Assembly: GCA_965215545.1 (NCBI GenBank)
Contig: OZ244066.1
Coordinates: 1,550,001 to 1,614,000, forward strand
Source: MPNP01 sp965215545
GTDB taxonomy: Bacteria; Pseudomonadota; Alphaproteobacteria; Rhodobacterales; Rhodobacteraceae
DNA length: 64,000 nucleotides
Direction: 5' to 3'
Shown here: positions 1 to 9,763 of the stretch, piece by piece
Layout: every line of letters begins with the position of its first letter
How positions within the stretch are numbered: position 1 is the first letter of the stretch
Notes under the pieces: model-generated
What the model saw: only the letters and a program-made list of their open reading frames with translations
The model's database searches: none
What the model was told of the DNA's origin: nothing
Program-made: the position numbers and the translations under genes

Positions 1-35
1 CCAAGTGCTGGGAGGTGGTCGGACAGGAGTCCTGA
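1..35 (+). CDS. rpsQ: 30S ribosomal protein S17, C-terminal end (partial)
   Basis: Only the last eleven codons are present, reading KCWEVVGQES and a TGA. This matches the tail of S17, whose typical ending is a basic residue followed by a Trp-Val run, and S17 is the usual gene directly upstream of L14 in the spc operon. S17 is a primary 16S rRNA binder of the small subunit. The identification rests mainly on position because so little is visible. Confidence 0.75.
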   Translation, partial: KCWEVVGQES

Positions 36-110
36 GTCCGCTCGGATCCTGTCACATTTGAACGAAACCCTGGGGCCATGTGACGGACCCCACAGGTCGG
101 GAGACATGCC

Positions 111-479
111 ATGATCCAGATGCAGACGAATCTGGATGTTGCCGATAACTCGGGTGCCCGCAAGGTGCAGTGCATCAAGGTGCTGGGCGGCTCCCGGCGG
201 CGGTTCGCATCCGTTGGCGACATCATCATCGTATCCATCAAGGAAGCCATCCCGCGCGGTCGCGTCAAGAAGGGTGATGTCCGGCGGGCGGTGGTGGTCC
301 GGACCGCCAAGGAGGTCCGGCGCGATGACGGCACGGCGATCCGGTTCGACCGCAATGCCGCTGTCATCCTGAATGCCAATGATGAGCCCATCGGAACCCG
401 GATCTTCGGGCCGGTGGTGCGCGAGTTGCGCGCCCGTCGGTTCATGAAGATCATTTCCCTGGCCCCGGAGGTGCTCTGA
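111..479 (+). CDS. rplN: 50S ribosomal protein L14
   Basis: A 122-residue protein opening MIQMQTNLDVADNSGAR, the hallmark L14 N-terminus, and containing the conserved GARKVQCIKVLGG strand and the RIFGPVVREL segment near the end. Length equals the family norm. L14 binds 23S rRNA at the subunit interface. The stop codon shares its A with the ATG of the next gene, so translation with L24 is coupled. A 75-nt spacer separates it from rpsQ. Confidence 0.98.
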   Translation: MIQMQTNLDVADNSGARKVQCIKVLGGSRRRFASVGDIIIVSIKEAIPRGRVKKGDVRRAVVVRTAKEVRRDDGTAIRFDRNAAVILNANDEPIGTRIFGPVVRELRARRFMKIISLAPEVL

Positions 480-793
480 TGGCTGCCAGGATCAAAAAGG
501 GTGACACGGTCATGGTGATGACCGGCAAGGATATCCGGCGCAGCGGGGAAGTGCTCGCGGTGGACCGGGCGCGGGGTACGGTCATCGTGGCCGGGCTCAA
601 CATCGCCATCAAGCATCAGAAACAGACACCCAGCGAGGATGGGGGGCGCAAACCGATTGAACTGCCGATCGACATCTCCAATGTCGCCCTCGTCAATCCA
701 GCCGATGGGTTGCCGACCCGGGTCGGATTCCGTTTCGAGGATGGCCGGAAGGTCCGGTATGCCAAGCGGACAGGAGCAGTGATTGATGGCTAG
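479..793 (+). CDS. rplX: 50S ribosomal protein L24
   Basis: A 104-residue L24 with the KOW motif near the start (IKKGDTVMVMTGKD, about residues 5-18) and the conserved SNVALVNPADG stretch. L24 initiates large-subunit assembly by binding the 5' end of 23S rRNA. Its start overlaps the rplN stop by one base, and its end overlaps the L5 start by eight bases. Confidence 0.98.
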   Translation: MAARIKKGDTVMVMTGKDIRRSGEVLAVDRARGTVIVAGLNIAIKHQKQTPSEDGGRKPIELPIDISNVALVNPADGLPTRVGFRFEDGRKVRYAKRTGAVIDG

Positions 794-1337
794 TGCGACA
801 CCCCGCCTGAAGGCGATGTATGAAAACGAGATCCGCTCCGCTCTCACCGAGGAGTTCGGGTATCGCAACGCGATGATGATTCCGCGGGTGACCAAGGTGA
901 CACTCAACATCGGGGTCGGTGACGCGGTCAAGGACTCCAAGAAAGCCAGTGCCGCCGCCGCGGCACTGACCCTCATTGCCGGGCAGAAGGCTGTCGTGAC
1001 CCGGGCCAGGGTTTCGATTGCGACGTTTCGTCTGCGGGCCGGTATGGTGATCGGAGCCAAGGTCACCCTGCGGGGCGCGCGCATGTATGAGTTCCTTGAT
1101 CGGCTCATCACCATTGCCCTGCCTCGGGTGCGGGATTTCCGGGGGCTGAGCCCCAGATCATTTGACGGGCATGGCAACTTCTCACTCGGTTTGCGGGAGC
1201 ATATCGTCTTCCCGGAAATCGATTATGACACGGTTCAGGACATCCTGGGCATGGACGTGTCGATCTGTACGACAGCACGGTCGGATGCCGAGGCCAGGAG
1301 CCTGCTGGCCCGCATGAACATGCCCTTCAGGCAATAA
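786..1337 (+). CDS. rplE: 50S ribosomal protein L5
   Basis: 183 residues from the ATG at 786; a TTG three bases upstream would add one residue but is less likely. Visible family features are RLKAMYENEI at the N-terminus, the RVTKVTLNIGVGDA segment, and GNFSLGLREHIVFPEIDYD in the C-terminal half. L5 binds 5S rRNA and contacts P-site tRNA in the central protuberance. The start lies inside the end of rplX, which indicates coupled translation. Confidence 0.97.
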   Translation: MASATPRLKAMYENEIRSALTEEFGYRNAMMIPRVTKVTLNIGVGDAVKDSKKASAAAAALTLIAGQKAVVTRARVSIATFRLRAGMVIGAKVTLRGARMYEFLDRLITIALPRVRDFRGLSPRSFDGHGNFSLGLREHIVFPEIDYDTVQDILGMDVSICTTARSDAEARSLLARMNMPFRQ

Positions 1338-1389
1338 CGCGGTCATGCAGACAAGCGTGGCACACAGGCAAGAGGGAGACACACGGCAC

Positions 1390-1695
1390 ATGGCAAAACA
1401 ATCGATGGTGGAACGCGAGCGCAAGCGGCAGCGTATGGTACAAAAATATGCCCCGGCCCGGGCCCGGCTCAAGGCGGTGACCCAGGATCGGGACCTGCCG
1501 ATGGATGAGCGGTTCAAGGCCAGTCTGAAACTGGCCAAACTGCCGCGGAATTCCTCGGCCACCCGCCTCCACAATCGGTGCCAGCAGACCGGTCGGCCCC
1601 GGGGCTACTACCGGAAACTGCAGATTTCCCGGATTGCCGTCCGCGAACTCGGGGGCTCCGGCCAGATCCCCGGCATGGTCAAGTCAAGCTGGTAG
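1390..1695 (+). CDS. rpsN: 30S ribosomal protein S14
   Basis: A 101-residue S14 of the long, zinc-independent type: the paired CxxC zinc ribbons of the short form are absent, while the conserved RCQQTGRPRG and GMVKSSW ending are present. The reading frame is open further upstream, but the ATG at 1390 is chosen because it gives the family-standard MAKQSMVERERKR start and follows a GAGGGAG ribosome-binding site. S14 sits in the head of the small subunit. Confidence 0.97.
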   Translation: MAKQSMVERERKRQRMVQKYAPARARLKAVTQDRDLPMDERFKASLKLAKLPRNSSATRLHNRCQQTGRPRGYYRKLQISRIAVRELGGSGQIPGMVKSSW

Positions 1696-1706
1696 GGGGA
1701 ACAGAC

Positions 1707-2105
1707 ATGGCACTTACCGATCCGCTTGGTGATATGCTGACCCGCATCCGCAACGGCCAGACCCGCCGCCGTTCAACGGTGCGCAGCCCGTCCTCGAAAC
1801 TGCGGAAGTGGGTTCTCGATGTGCTGCTGAGCGAGGGCTATATCCGGGGCTATGAGGCTCTGGAGACCGCAACGCCGCAGGGTGAGCTGGAAATCAGTCT
1901 CAAATACCATAATGGCGATCCGGCCATCGTCGAGATCAAGCGCATTTCCAAACCGGGGCGCCGGGTCTATTCGAGTGCCAGGGATCTGCCCCTGGTCCGG
2001 CAGGGCCTGGGTGTGGCCATCGTTTCAACCTCGCGCGGCGTCATGTCGGACGGGGAGGCCCGCTCGGCCAAACTCGGTGGCGAGATTCTCTGTACTGTCT
2101 TCTAG
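1707..2105 (+). CDS. rpsH: 30S ribosomal protein S8
   Basis: 132 residues starting MALTDPLGDMLTRIRNGQ, the classic S8 opening, and ending STSRGVMSDGEAR...GGEILCTVF. S8 binds the central domain of 16S rRNA. In Escherichia coli the orthologue also represses translation of this operon, but I do not see an S8-binding mimic clearly enough here to claim that regulation. The frame extends upstream into rpsN; the ATG at 1707 matches family length. Confidence 0.97.
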   Translation: MALTDPLGDMLTRIRNGQTRRRSTVRSPSSKLRKWVLDVLLSEGYIRGYEALETATPQGELEISLKYHNGDPAIVEIKRISKPGRRVYSSARDLPLVRQGLGVAIVSTSRGVMSDGEARSAKLGGEILCTVF

Positions 2106-2145
2106 TGAGCCCGCTGTCGGGATCCTGACCTCAAGGTAAACGAGC

Positions 2146-2679
2146 ATGTCCAAAATCGGCAAGGTGCCCATTCCCATCCCCTCGGGGGTTTCGGTTGAGG
2201 CCAGGGATGATTCGATCGTGGTGACCGGCCCCCGCGGGAGCCAGTCCGTTCCGGCCAACGGTGAGGTGGATATCCGGCTTGACGAGAAGCAGATCACCCT
2301 GGTGCCGCGCTCGGGCAGCAAGCAGAGTCGGGTCAACTGGGGCATGTGCCGGACCCTCATCAACAACGGCATCCTCGGGGTGACTGAAGGGTTCAGGCGG
2401 GAATTGCAGATCCAGGGTGTGGGGTATCGGGCCGCCATGCAGGGCAGGACACTGAAGATGGCGCTGGGGTTCAGTCACGATGTGATCATCGAGATTCCTG
2501 ACGGCCTGACCGTCACGACCCCGACCAGCACCCAGATCATCGTGGAAGGCAATGACAAGCAGCAGGTGGGACAGCTGGCCGCCGAAATCCGCCGTTGGCG
2601 GCCCCCCGAACCCTACAAGGGCAAGGGGATCCGCTATCGGGACGAATACATATTCCGCAAGCAGGGCAAGAAGAAGTAG
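2146..2679 (+). CDS. rplF: 50S ribosomal protein L6
   Basis: 177 residues with the L6 start MSKIGKVPIPIPSGV and the C-terminal signature PEPYKGKGIRYRDE. L6 is a two-domain protein near the sarcin-ricin loop. A 15-nt run (CAGGGCAAGAAGAAG) occurs just before the stop and again six bases after it, as if the C-terminal coding end had been duplicated; the second copy lies in the short spacer before rplR. Confidence 0.98.
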   Translation: MSKIGKVPIPIPSGVSVEARDDSIVVTGPRGSQSVPANGEVDIRLDEKQITLVPRSGSKQSRVNWGMCRTLINNGILGVTEGFRRELQIQGVGYRAAMQGRTLKMALGFSHDVIIEIPDGLTVTTPTSTQIIVEGNDKQQVGQLAAEIRRWRPPEPYKGKGIRYRDEYIFRKQGKKK

Positions 2680-2704
2680 GAACAGGGCAAGAAGAAGCAG
2701 GATC

Positions 2705-3064
2705 ATGGCAATCAGGAAATCCACCAAATTCCAGCGACGGCGCCTCAGGGTCCGCAACCATCTCAAGTCGAACGCCCGCGGGCGTGTGCGCCTGTCGGTG
2801 TTTCGCTCCAACAACCACATCAGTGCCCAGCTGATCGATGATGAGCAGGGCCGGACGATGGCTTCGGCCTCCTCGCTCGAGAAGGGCATGGACATCGCGT
2901 CCGGTGGCAATGTGACGGCTGCCGGGGCCATCGGGACGGCCCTTGCCGAGCGGGCAGCCTCGGCGGGCATCAAGGAATGCTATTTCGATCGAGGCGGCTA
3001 TCGCTATCACGGTCGCATCAAGGCCCTCGCCGAGGCCGCGCGGGCCGGTGGCCTGCAATTCTGA
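2705..3064 (+). CDS. rplR: 50S ribosomal protein L18
   Basis: 119 residues, the normal length for L18, with RRRLRVRNHLK near the N-terminus, RLSVFRSNNHISAQLIDD in the middle and the C-terminal FDRGGYRYHGRIKALAEAAR signature. L18 binds 5S rRNA with L5. The ATG at 2705 is preferred over upstream in-frame starts because it gives the standard N-terminus. Confidence 0.98.
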   Translation: MAIRKSTKFQRRRLRVRNHLKSNARGRVRLSVFRSNNHISAQLIDDEQGRTMASASSLEKGMDIASGGNVTAAGAIGTALAERAASAGIKECYFDRGGYRYHGRIKALAEAARAGGLQF

Positions 3065-3076
3065 CGGGAGAAGACA

Positions 3077-3622
3077 ATGGCACGGGACATGTTCCGCAAG
3101 GACCGCGAGGAGTCGGGCGACTACGCCGACAAACTCGTCGCCATCAACCGCGTATCCAAGACAGTCAAGGGGGGCAAACGGTTCGGCTTTTCCGCCCTGG
3201 TCGTTGTCGGTGACCAGAATGGCCGGGTTGGATTTGGCAAGGGCAAGGCCAAGGAGGTTCCCGAGGCGGTCCGGAAAGCCACCCAGAATGCCCGGCGCAA
3301 CCTGCAGCGCATCGCATTGAAGGAGGGACGCACCCTGTTCCATGATGCCGAGGGTCAGCATGGCGCCAGCAAGGTCATCCTGCGCACGGCGCCACCGGGA
3401 ACCGGGATCATCGCCGGCGGTCCGGCCCGGGCGGTCTTTGAAATGCTCGGTGTCCAGGATGTTGTCGCCAAGTCCATTGGCTCGCAGAATCGCTACAACA
3501 TGATCCGGGCCACCCTCAACGCTCTCGGCAAGATCACCAGCCCCCGGGCCGTAGCGCGGCGCCGGGGCAAGAAGGTGGCCGAGATCCTGCACCGTGAGCC
3601 GGCTGAAGCTCCGGCCGGATGA
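3077..3622 (+). CDS. rpsE: 30S ribosomal protein S5
   Basis: 181 residues. The double-stranded-RNA-binding N-terminal domain (VAINRVSKTVKGGKRFGFSA) and the C-terminal fold with GGPARAVFEMLGVQDVVAKS are both recognisable. S5 contributes to decoding accuracy and to mRNA unwinding at the entry tunnel. It lies 12 nt after rplR and is followed by rpmD in the standard order. Confidence 0.98.
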   Translation: MARDMFRKDREESGDYADKLVAINRVSKTVKGGKRFGFSALVVVGDQNGRVGFGKGKAKEVPEAVRKATQNARRNLQRIALKEGRTLFHDAEGQHGASKVILRTAPPGTGIIAGGPARAVFEMLGVQDVVAKSIGSQNRYNMIRATLNALGKITSPRAVARRRGKKVAEILHREPAEAPAG

Positions 3623-3632
3623 GGAGGAGTCC

Positions 3633-3857
3633 ATGACTGGCAAGATCAAGGTTCAACAGATCGGTTCACCCATTCGCCGCCCAGCCAACCAGCGCAGGGT
3701 GCTCGTGGGCCTTGGCCTGAACAAGATGAACCGGGTGCGCGAGCTCGAGGACACCCCGGCCATCCGGGGGATGATCGCCAAGATTCCCCATCTGGTCCGC
3801 ATCGTGGATACGGACCGCTGCCAGGACGCGCCAGGAGAGAGACATGAAACTGCATGA
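3633..3857 (+). CDS. rpmD: 50S ribosomal protein L30
   Basis: A 74-residue L30 containing KVQQIGSPIRR and the conserved LGLNKMNRVRELEDTPAIRGMI block. It is somewhat longer than the usual 58-60 residues because of a tail (DTDRCQDAPGERHETA) that runs into the start of rplO; the two genes overlap by 14 nt. Start chosen at 3633, behind a GAGGAG ribosome-binding site. Confidence 0.96.
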   Translation: MTGKIKVQQIGSPIRRPANQRRVLVGLGLNKMNRVRELEDTPAIRGMIAKIPHLVRIVDTDRCQDAPGERHETA

Positions 3858-4389
3858 GTTGCGAGACAACGCCGGGGCCCGCCAGACCCGCAAGCGGCGG
3901 GGACGGGGACCGGGATCCGGTCTCGGCAAGACCGCCGGGCGGGGCATGAAAGGCCAGAAGTCCCGCTCGGGCGTCGCCCTCGGGAGTTTCGAGGGGGGCC
4001 AGATGCCGATCTATCAGCGTCTCCCCAAGCGCGGCTTCAACAACATCAACCGCCGAACCATGGCGATCGTGAATGTCGGTGCCCTCCAGCAGGCCATTGA
4101 CCGTGGCCAGGTGGATCCCGCCAGCGAGATCAATGAGACCACCCTCATTGACTGTGGTCTGGTCCGCCGCCGCCGGGATGGCATCCGTCTCCTTGGCAAG
4201 GGCGCCATCACCGCCGCTCTCACCATTACCGTCACCGGCGCTTCCGCCGGCGCCATCAAGGCCATCGAGGCTGCCGGAGGCACCGTTCGCCTCGGTGCCA
4301 CCACGTCCGGGACCCAGCCGGAGTCCGCATCCGGGGTCGCGGGGGATGCACCGGCAGCCATGGACGGAACCGCACCGGCTGATGAATGA
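3844..4389 (+). CDS. rplO: 50S ribosomal protein L15
   Basis: 181 residues: the Gly/Arg-rich N-terminus (KRRGRGPGSGLGKTAGRGMKG), the GGQMPIYQRLPKRGF segment and the C-terminal AIEAAGG motif are all present. It carries a roughly 30-residue Ala/Thr-rich acidic tail beyond the usual end, which is probably disordered. L15 is a late-assembly large-subunit protein. It starts inside the end of rpmD. Confidence 0.96.
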   Translation: MKLHELRDNAGARQTRKRRGRGPGSGLGKTAGRGMKGQKSRSGVALGSFEGGQMPIYQRLPKRGFNNINRRTMAIVNVGALQQAIDRGQVDPASEINETTLIDCGLVRRRRDGIRLLGKGAITAALTITVTGASAGAIKAIEAAGGTVRLGATTSGTQPESASGVAGDAPAAMDGTAPADE

Positions 4390-4476
4390 TCGGGCCAGGC
4401 GTTGGCAATCTGGCTGGACATGCGGCATAGTGCCTGCCAATCCGTCATCGTGAACAGACACAGATAGGGGACCCCG

Positions 4477-5825
<1,349 letters not shown>

Positions 5826-5829
<4 letters not shown>

Positions 5830-6473
5830 CCCTCGTATTGCTCGGCCCCCCGGGGTCGGGGAAGGGGACGCAGTCAGGACTCCTCGTTGCCCAGCGGGAG
5901 ATGATCCAGCTTTCGACCGGGGATATGCTGCGGGAGGCCCGCGCCTCCGGTTCCGAGCTCGGCCAACGGGTGGCCGCCATCATGGATGCCGGCGAACTGG
6001 TCACCGACGGGATCGTCATTGATCTCATTGCCGAGCAGCTCAAGCGCCGCCCGGGTGGTGATTTCATCTTTGATGGATTTCCCCGGACCCTGCGGCAGGC
6101 CGATGCCCTTGATGCCCTGCTTGAGACAGGCAACCAGCACATTGATGTGGCCATCGAACTGACGGTCGATGTCGAGAAACTCGTGACCCGGATCACGGGA
6201 CGCCTCTCATGCGGCGCCTGCGGCGCCAGCTACCATGAGACCGCCAGCCCGCCAGCCCGGCCCGGACGCTGCGATTCCTGCGATGGACCCCTCAGGCGCC
6301 GGGCGGATGACAATGCGGAGTCCCTCCAGGTCAGGCTGCTTGAGTATTATCGCCAGACCGCGCCGATCACGGGTTATTATCATCGGGCCGGCCTGCTCCG
6401 ACAGGTCCCGGCCGATGGCTCGATCGCGTCGATTGCCGCGGCCATCGCCAGGACACTTGACGCCGGGCACTGA
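5826..6473 (+). CDS. adk: Adenylate kinase
   Basis: 215 residues. P-loop GPPGSGKGT at residues 7-15, TGDMLR and FDGFPRT of the NMP- and core-binding regions, and a LID domain with four cysteines (129, 132, 149, 152) arranged as CxxC...CxxC, which suggests a zinc-binding LID. It interconverts ATP plus AMP and two ADP. Coupled to secY by an ATGA overlap, the usual arrangement in this operon. The expected next gene, rpsM, appears only about 10 kb downstream. Confidence 0.97.
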
Positions 6474-7585
6474 TGCCATCTCCTGTCCCGAACCGTGCTG
6501 CGGCTGCGCGTGATCCAATGAGTGATTCCGGCGCGGCAGCACGCACCGTCCCCCGCCTCCTGCGCCACTGTCGCGGTGCCCCCCGACGCATGGCTCTCTG
6601 TCTTGGGGCCTGTCTGGGACTCGCGGGCCTGCCAGCGGCAGCCGCGGATCATGTGCTGCGGATGCAGACAAACATGGGTGCGGGTCTCACCCCGTATGTG
6701 TCGATGGAGGAGTTCGTCAAGGATGTCGCGGCGATGTCCGGCGGTCGTATCGAAATCCAGCTCTTTCCCGCCAATGCCATTTTCCCACCCAGCGAGGGTC
6801 TCGAGGCCGTCGCGGCGGGCATTGTCGATCTCGGTCTCACCACCGGCGGGTATTTTGCCGGCAAGATGGGCCCGATCGCGATCCTCGAGTCGGGGGTTCC
6901 CGGGGCGGAAGCCAACGCCTGGGAACGCAATGCCTTCTTTTATGAGAAAGGGTTTCTTGCCATCGTGCGCGAAGCCTATGCCGAACACGGTGTCTACTAT
7001 CTGGCCCCCAACATCGGTTCGCCCTGGGAGCTGGTCTCCCGGGTTCCCCTGCAGTCCGCTGATGATTTCGTCGGCAAGACAATCCGCGGTTTCGGCATCG
7101 AGGCCGAATGGTGGCAGGCCCTCGGGGCCGAAGCGGTCAATCTCGGGGCCGGCGAGATCTACACAGCCCTTGCCACCGGTCACGTGGATGCAGTGCGCTG
7201 GGGGGACGAATCGCAGAATCTGGCCCAGGGCCTGCACGAGGTCGCCCGTTACTACATCAAGCCCGCTCCGATGCCGGCGCCCAACAACCACATCATTGTG
7301 AACCAGGCAGTCTGGGACTCCCTGCCGCCGGATCTCCAGGCCATCATGGAGGGGGCTGCCAAACTGGCCTCCGTCAAGTACCAGACCCTCACCGCGCAGT
7401 CCCGGGGACTCGCGCGGCGGGAACTCGAGGAGTCAGGCATGGTGTTCCTGACCATTCCGGACAACGAATGGCTGGCCATGCAGCGCAAGGCGCGGGCCAT
7501 CTGGGCATCCTATGCCGAACACGATGAACGCACGGCCCGGGCCGTGGCGCTCCTCGAGGACTATCTCGCCGAACTCGGACGCTGA
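6473..7585 (+). CDS. TRAP transporter solute-binding protein (DctP/TAXI-like)
   Basis: Up to 370 residues. The first ATG overlaps the adk stop, but starts at 6518 or 6590 are also possible; the last gives a compact signal peptide (MALCLGACLGLAGLPAAAA). The mature part has DctP-family features: a DNMG-like opening, GGRIEIQLFPANAIFPPSEG..., GKTIRGFGIEAEWWQALGAEAV and GEIYTALATGHVDA. It would bind an organic anion in the periplasm and deliver it to the membrane subunits encoded just downstream. The ligand cannot be read from sequence. Confidence 0.9.
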   Translation: MPSPVPNRAAAARDPMSDSGAAARTVPRLLRHCRGAPRRMALCLGACLGLAGLPAAAADHVLRMQTNMGAGLTPYVSMEEFVKDVAAMSGGRIEIQLFPANAIFPPSEGLEAVAAGIVDLGLTTGGYFAGKMGPIAILESGVPGAEANAWERNAFFYEKGFLAIVREAYAEHGVYYLAPNIGSPWELVSRVPLQSADDFVGKTIRGFGIEAEWWQALGAEAVNLGAGEIYTALATGHVDAVRWGDESQNLAQGLHEVARYYIKPAPMPAPNNHIIVNQAVWDSLPPDLQAIMEGAAKLASVKYQTLTAQSRGLARRELEESGMVFLTIPDNEWLAMQRKARAIWASYAEHDERTARAVALLEDYLAELGR

Positions 7586-7876
7586 ACCCCCATCCCTGTG
7601 CCCACCCGCCGGGACACACCGGCGGCGCAAGGGGCACGTTGTGTTCCTTGTGATTCAGGCCTCGACCCATTATGGCGCAGGCAGTGCCCCGCCATCCCCA
7701 TGGAGAACCGGTCCATGTGTCAGGCCATTGCCCCCATCCGCGGCGCCAGCCATGCCACCTGTCGGGTTCGCCGCGATCACACCGGGTCGTCATCGGTATC
7801 CCTCATGATGCCTGACCTGCCGGGCCGGGTGTGGTCGGCCCTCCACCGTACACCAGTCTCTTGAGGGGCCAGTCTC
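7586..7876 (+). other. Spacer between TRAP binding-protein and membrane-subunit genes
   Basis: No convincing gene. A 7-bp GC hairpin (CCGCCGG, loop GACACA, CCGGCGG at 7606-7625) follows the binding-protein stop but lacks a T tract, so it may protect or attenuate mRNA rather than terminate. A perfect 16-bp tandem duplication occupies 7853-7884; the GAGGGG of the first unit lies where a ribosome-binding site for the TTG start in the second unit should be. Confidence 0.5.
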
Positions 7877-8446
7877 TTGAGGGGCCCACGCCACCGCCTG
7901 CTGGTCCGGCTCCAGCATCTGGCGGGCTGGATCGACTCTCTCATCGCCCTGATCGGTCAGGGGGCCGCCTTCGTGATCTTCCCCATCATGGGGATCATCG
8001 CTCTTGATGTTGTCATGCATTCGGCCTTCAACCGGCCCCTGGACTGGGCCCTGGATCTCTGTCGCTGGGCCCTGGTCTTTTATGTGTTTCTCGGTGGGGC
8101 CTGGGCCCTGAGGGTCGGGGCCTTCGTGCGGGTCGACATCCTGTTTGCGCGCCTTGGTCGACGGGAACAGGCGCTGGTTGATCTCCTGGTCAGTTCGGCG
8201 CTGATGGTCCCGTTCCTCACCGTCATGATCGTCGAGGGCCTGGCCTTCGGTCTGCAGGCCTTCGCGCTCGGCGAGACCACGGCCACCGCGACCTGGAATG
8301 GTCGGGTCTGGCCGGCCAAACTCGCCATCCCGGCCGGTGCCACTCTTCTTGCCCTCGCATGGCTCTCGCACGTCATCAAATGCCTTGCCGACCTCAGCGA
8401 CCGGCAACCCGATGCCCCCCGGAAGATCCCACCTTCCGGGATGTGA
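7877..8446 (+). CDS. TRAP transporter small permease (DctQ-like)
   Basis: 189 residues with four predicted membrane segments, the WALVFYVFLGGAWALRVGAFVRVDIL block typical of DctQ subunits, and a polar C-terminal tail. It starts at a TTG whose Shine-Dalgarno sequence comes from a 16-bp tandem duplication. It would join the large permease to form the sodium-driven carrier. The next gene begins three bases after its stop. Confidence 0.88.
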   Translation: MRGPRHRLLVRLQHLAGWIDSLIALIGQGAAFVIFPIMGIIALDVVMHSAFNRPLDWALDLCRWALVFYVFLGGAWALRVGAFVRVDILFARLGRREQALVDLLVSSALMVPFLTVMIVEGLAFGLQAFALGETTATATWNGRVWPAKLAIPAGATLLALAWLSHVIKCLADLSDRQPDAPRKIPPSGM

Positions 8447-8449
8447 TCA

Positions 8450-9763
8450 ATGGAGGCCGGACTCTTTTCAGGACTCCTGTTCGGAAGCATGGCCCTGGCC
8501 CTGGCCCTCGGTGTACCCATCGGTGTGGCCCTTGGCGGCCTGAGTGCGCTCTTCATTGCCTTGTTCTGGGGCCCGCAGGCGCTGGGGCTGCTCGTGTTGA
8601 AGTCCTGGGGATTGGCCTCCTCATTCGAGCTCCTGGCCGTGCCGCTCTTTGTCTTCATGGCCAGCATGCTGGAGCGATCGAGGATTGCTGCGGCACTGTT
8701 TGAGTCACTGGGAACTCTCTTCCGGGCCCAACCGGGTGGACTCGCGATCGGCACGATCCTGATCTGCACGATCTTCGCTGCCATGACCGGTATCTCCGGT
8801 GCTGCCACGGTCGCCATGGGACTCCTGGCCCTGCCGGCCATGCTCACCCAGGGCTACAACACCCGTCTGGCCCTCGGTTCGATCGCGGCTGGCGGCTCGC
8901 TCGGGATCCTCATCCCCCCGTCCGTGACCATGATCATCTATGGCATGGTGGCCGGGGTATCCATCGGCCAGCTCTTCGTGGGGGGTATCGTGCCCGGCCT
9001 GGTCCTTGCCGGCCTGTTCATCGTCTACATCATCATCCGGACCGGCACCAATCCAGACCTTGCCCCCGGGGCAGCCCGGACCGGGCACCTGACGCTGACC
9101 CGGGCAATGACAGCCCTCAGGACGCTGATGGTCCCCGCCGGGCTTGTCATGGCTGTTCTGGGCTCGATTCTTGCCGGCCTGGCCAGCATCACCGAAGCGG
9201 CGGCGCTGGGGGCGATCGGTGCCCTTGGTGCCAGTTGCCTGCAGCGCGGCTGGACCCCGCGCCTCATTCAAGAGGCAGCGCTGCAGACACTCAGACTCTC
9301 GATGATGATCTTCTGGATCGTGATCGGTGCCGCCGCCTTTGCTTCGCTCTATACGGGCATGGGGGCCGGATCCCTGATCGAGGCGGCCGTCATGGCCCTT
9401 GGCATCAATCGGTATGTCGTCCTCATTGGCATGCTGGGGCTCCTGCTCCTGCTCGGCATGATCATGGAAACCACCGGTATCATCATGATCACCGTGCCGA
9501 TCATGGCGCCGATTGTCACGGCGCTGGGCTTTGATCCCATCTGGTTCGGTGTGCTGTTCATCATCGCCATGGAAATTGGCTTCCTGACACCGCCCTTTGG
9601 TTTCAACCTCTTCTATCTCAAAGGGGTTGTGCCGCCCCGGATCACGACCGGAGCGATCTATCGCTCGGTCATCCCCTTTGTCCTGCTGATGATGCTCTGC
9701 CTCAGCCTCTGCATCGCTTTCCCCATGCTGATTCTCGGGTTGCCGACCCTGGTGTTCGGCTGA
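8450..9763 (+). CDS. TRAP transporter large permease (DctM-like)
   Basis: 437 residues, almost entirely hydrophobic, about a dozen membrane segments. Family signatures are GVPIGVALGGLS near the N-terminus, MTGISGAATVAMGLLALPAML, AAGGSLGILIPPSVTMIIYG and ITVPIMAPIVTALGFDPIWFG. This is the ion-coupled transport subunit of the inner membrane. Its stop overlaps the ATG of the EamA gene (TGATG). Confidence 0.95.
   Translation: MEAGLFSGLLFGSMALALALGVPIGVALGGLSALFIALFWGPQALGLLVLKSWGLASSFELLAVPLFVFMASMLERSRIAAALFESLGTLFRAQPGGLAIGTILICTIFAAMTGISGAATVAMGLLALPAMLTQGYNTRLALGSIAAGGSLGILIPPSVTMIIYGMVAGVSIGQLFVGGIVPGLVLAGLFIVYIIIRTGTNPDLAPGAARTGHLTLTRAMTALRTLMVPAGLVMAVLGSILAGLASITEAAALGAIGALGASCLQRGWTPRLIQEAALQTLRLSMMIFWIVIGAAAFASLYTGMGAGSLIEAAVMALGINRYVVLIGMLGLLLLLGMIMETTGIIMITVPIMAPIVTALGFDPIWFGVLFIIAMEIGFLTPPFGFNLFYLKGVVPPRITTGAIYRSVIPFVLLMMLCLSLCIAFPMLILGLPTLVFG

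Noticed and set aside
2537..3649. A 370-residue minus-strand frame across rplR and rpsE
   Set aside because: Antisense of essential, clearly recognised ribosomal genes; long opposite frames are expected at this GC content and it has no family motif.
7606..7625. Rho-independent terminator after the TRAP binding-protein gene
   Set aside because: The stem is only 7 bp and is followed by CGCAAGGGG, with no T run.
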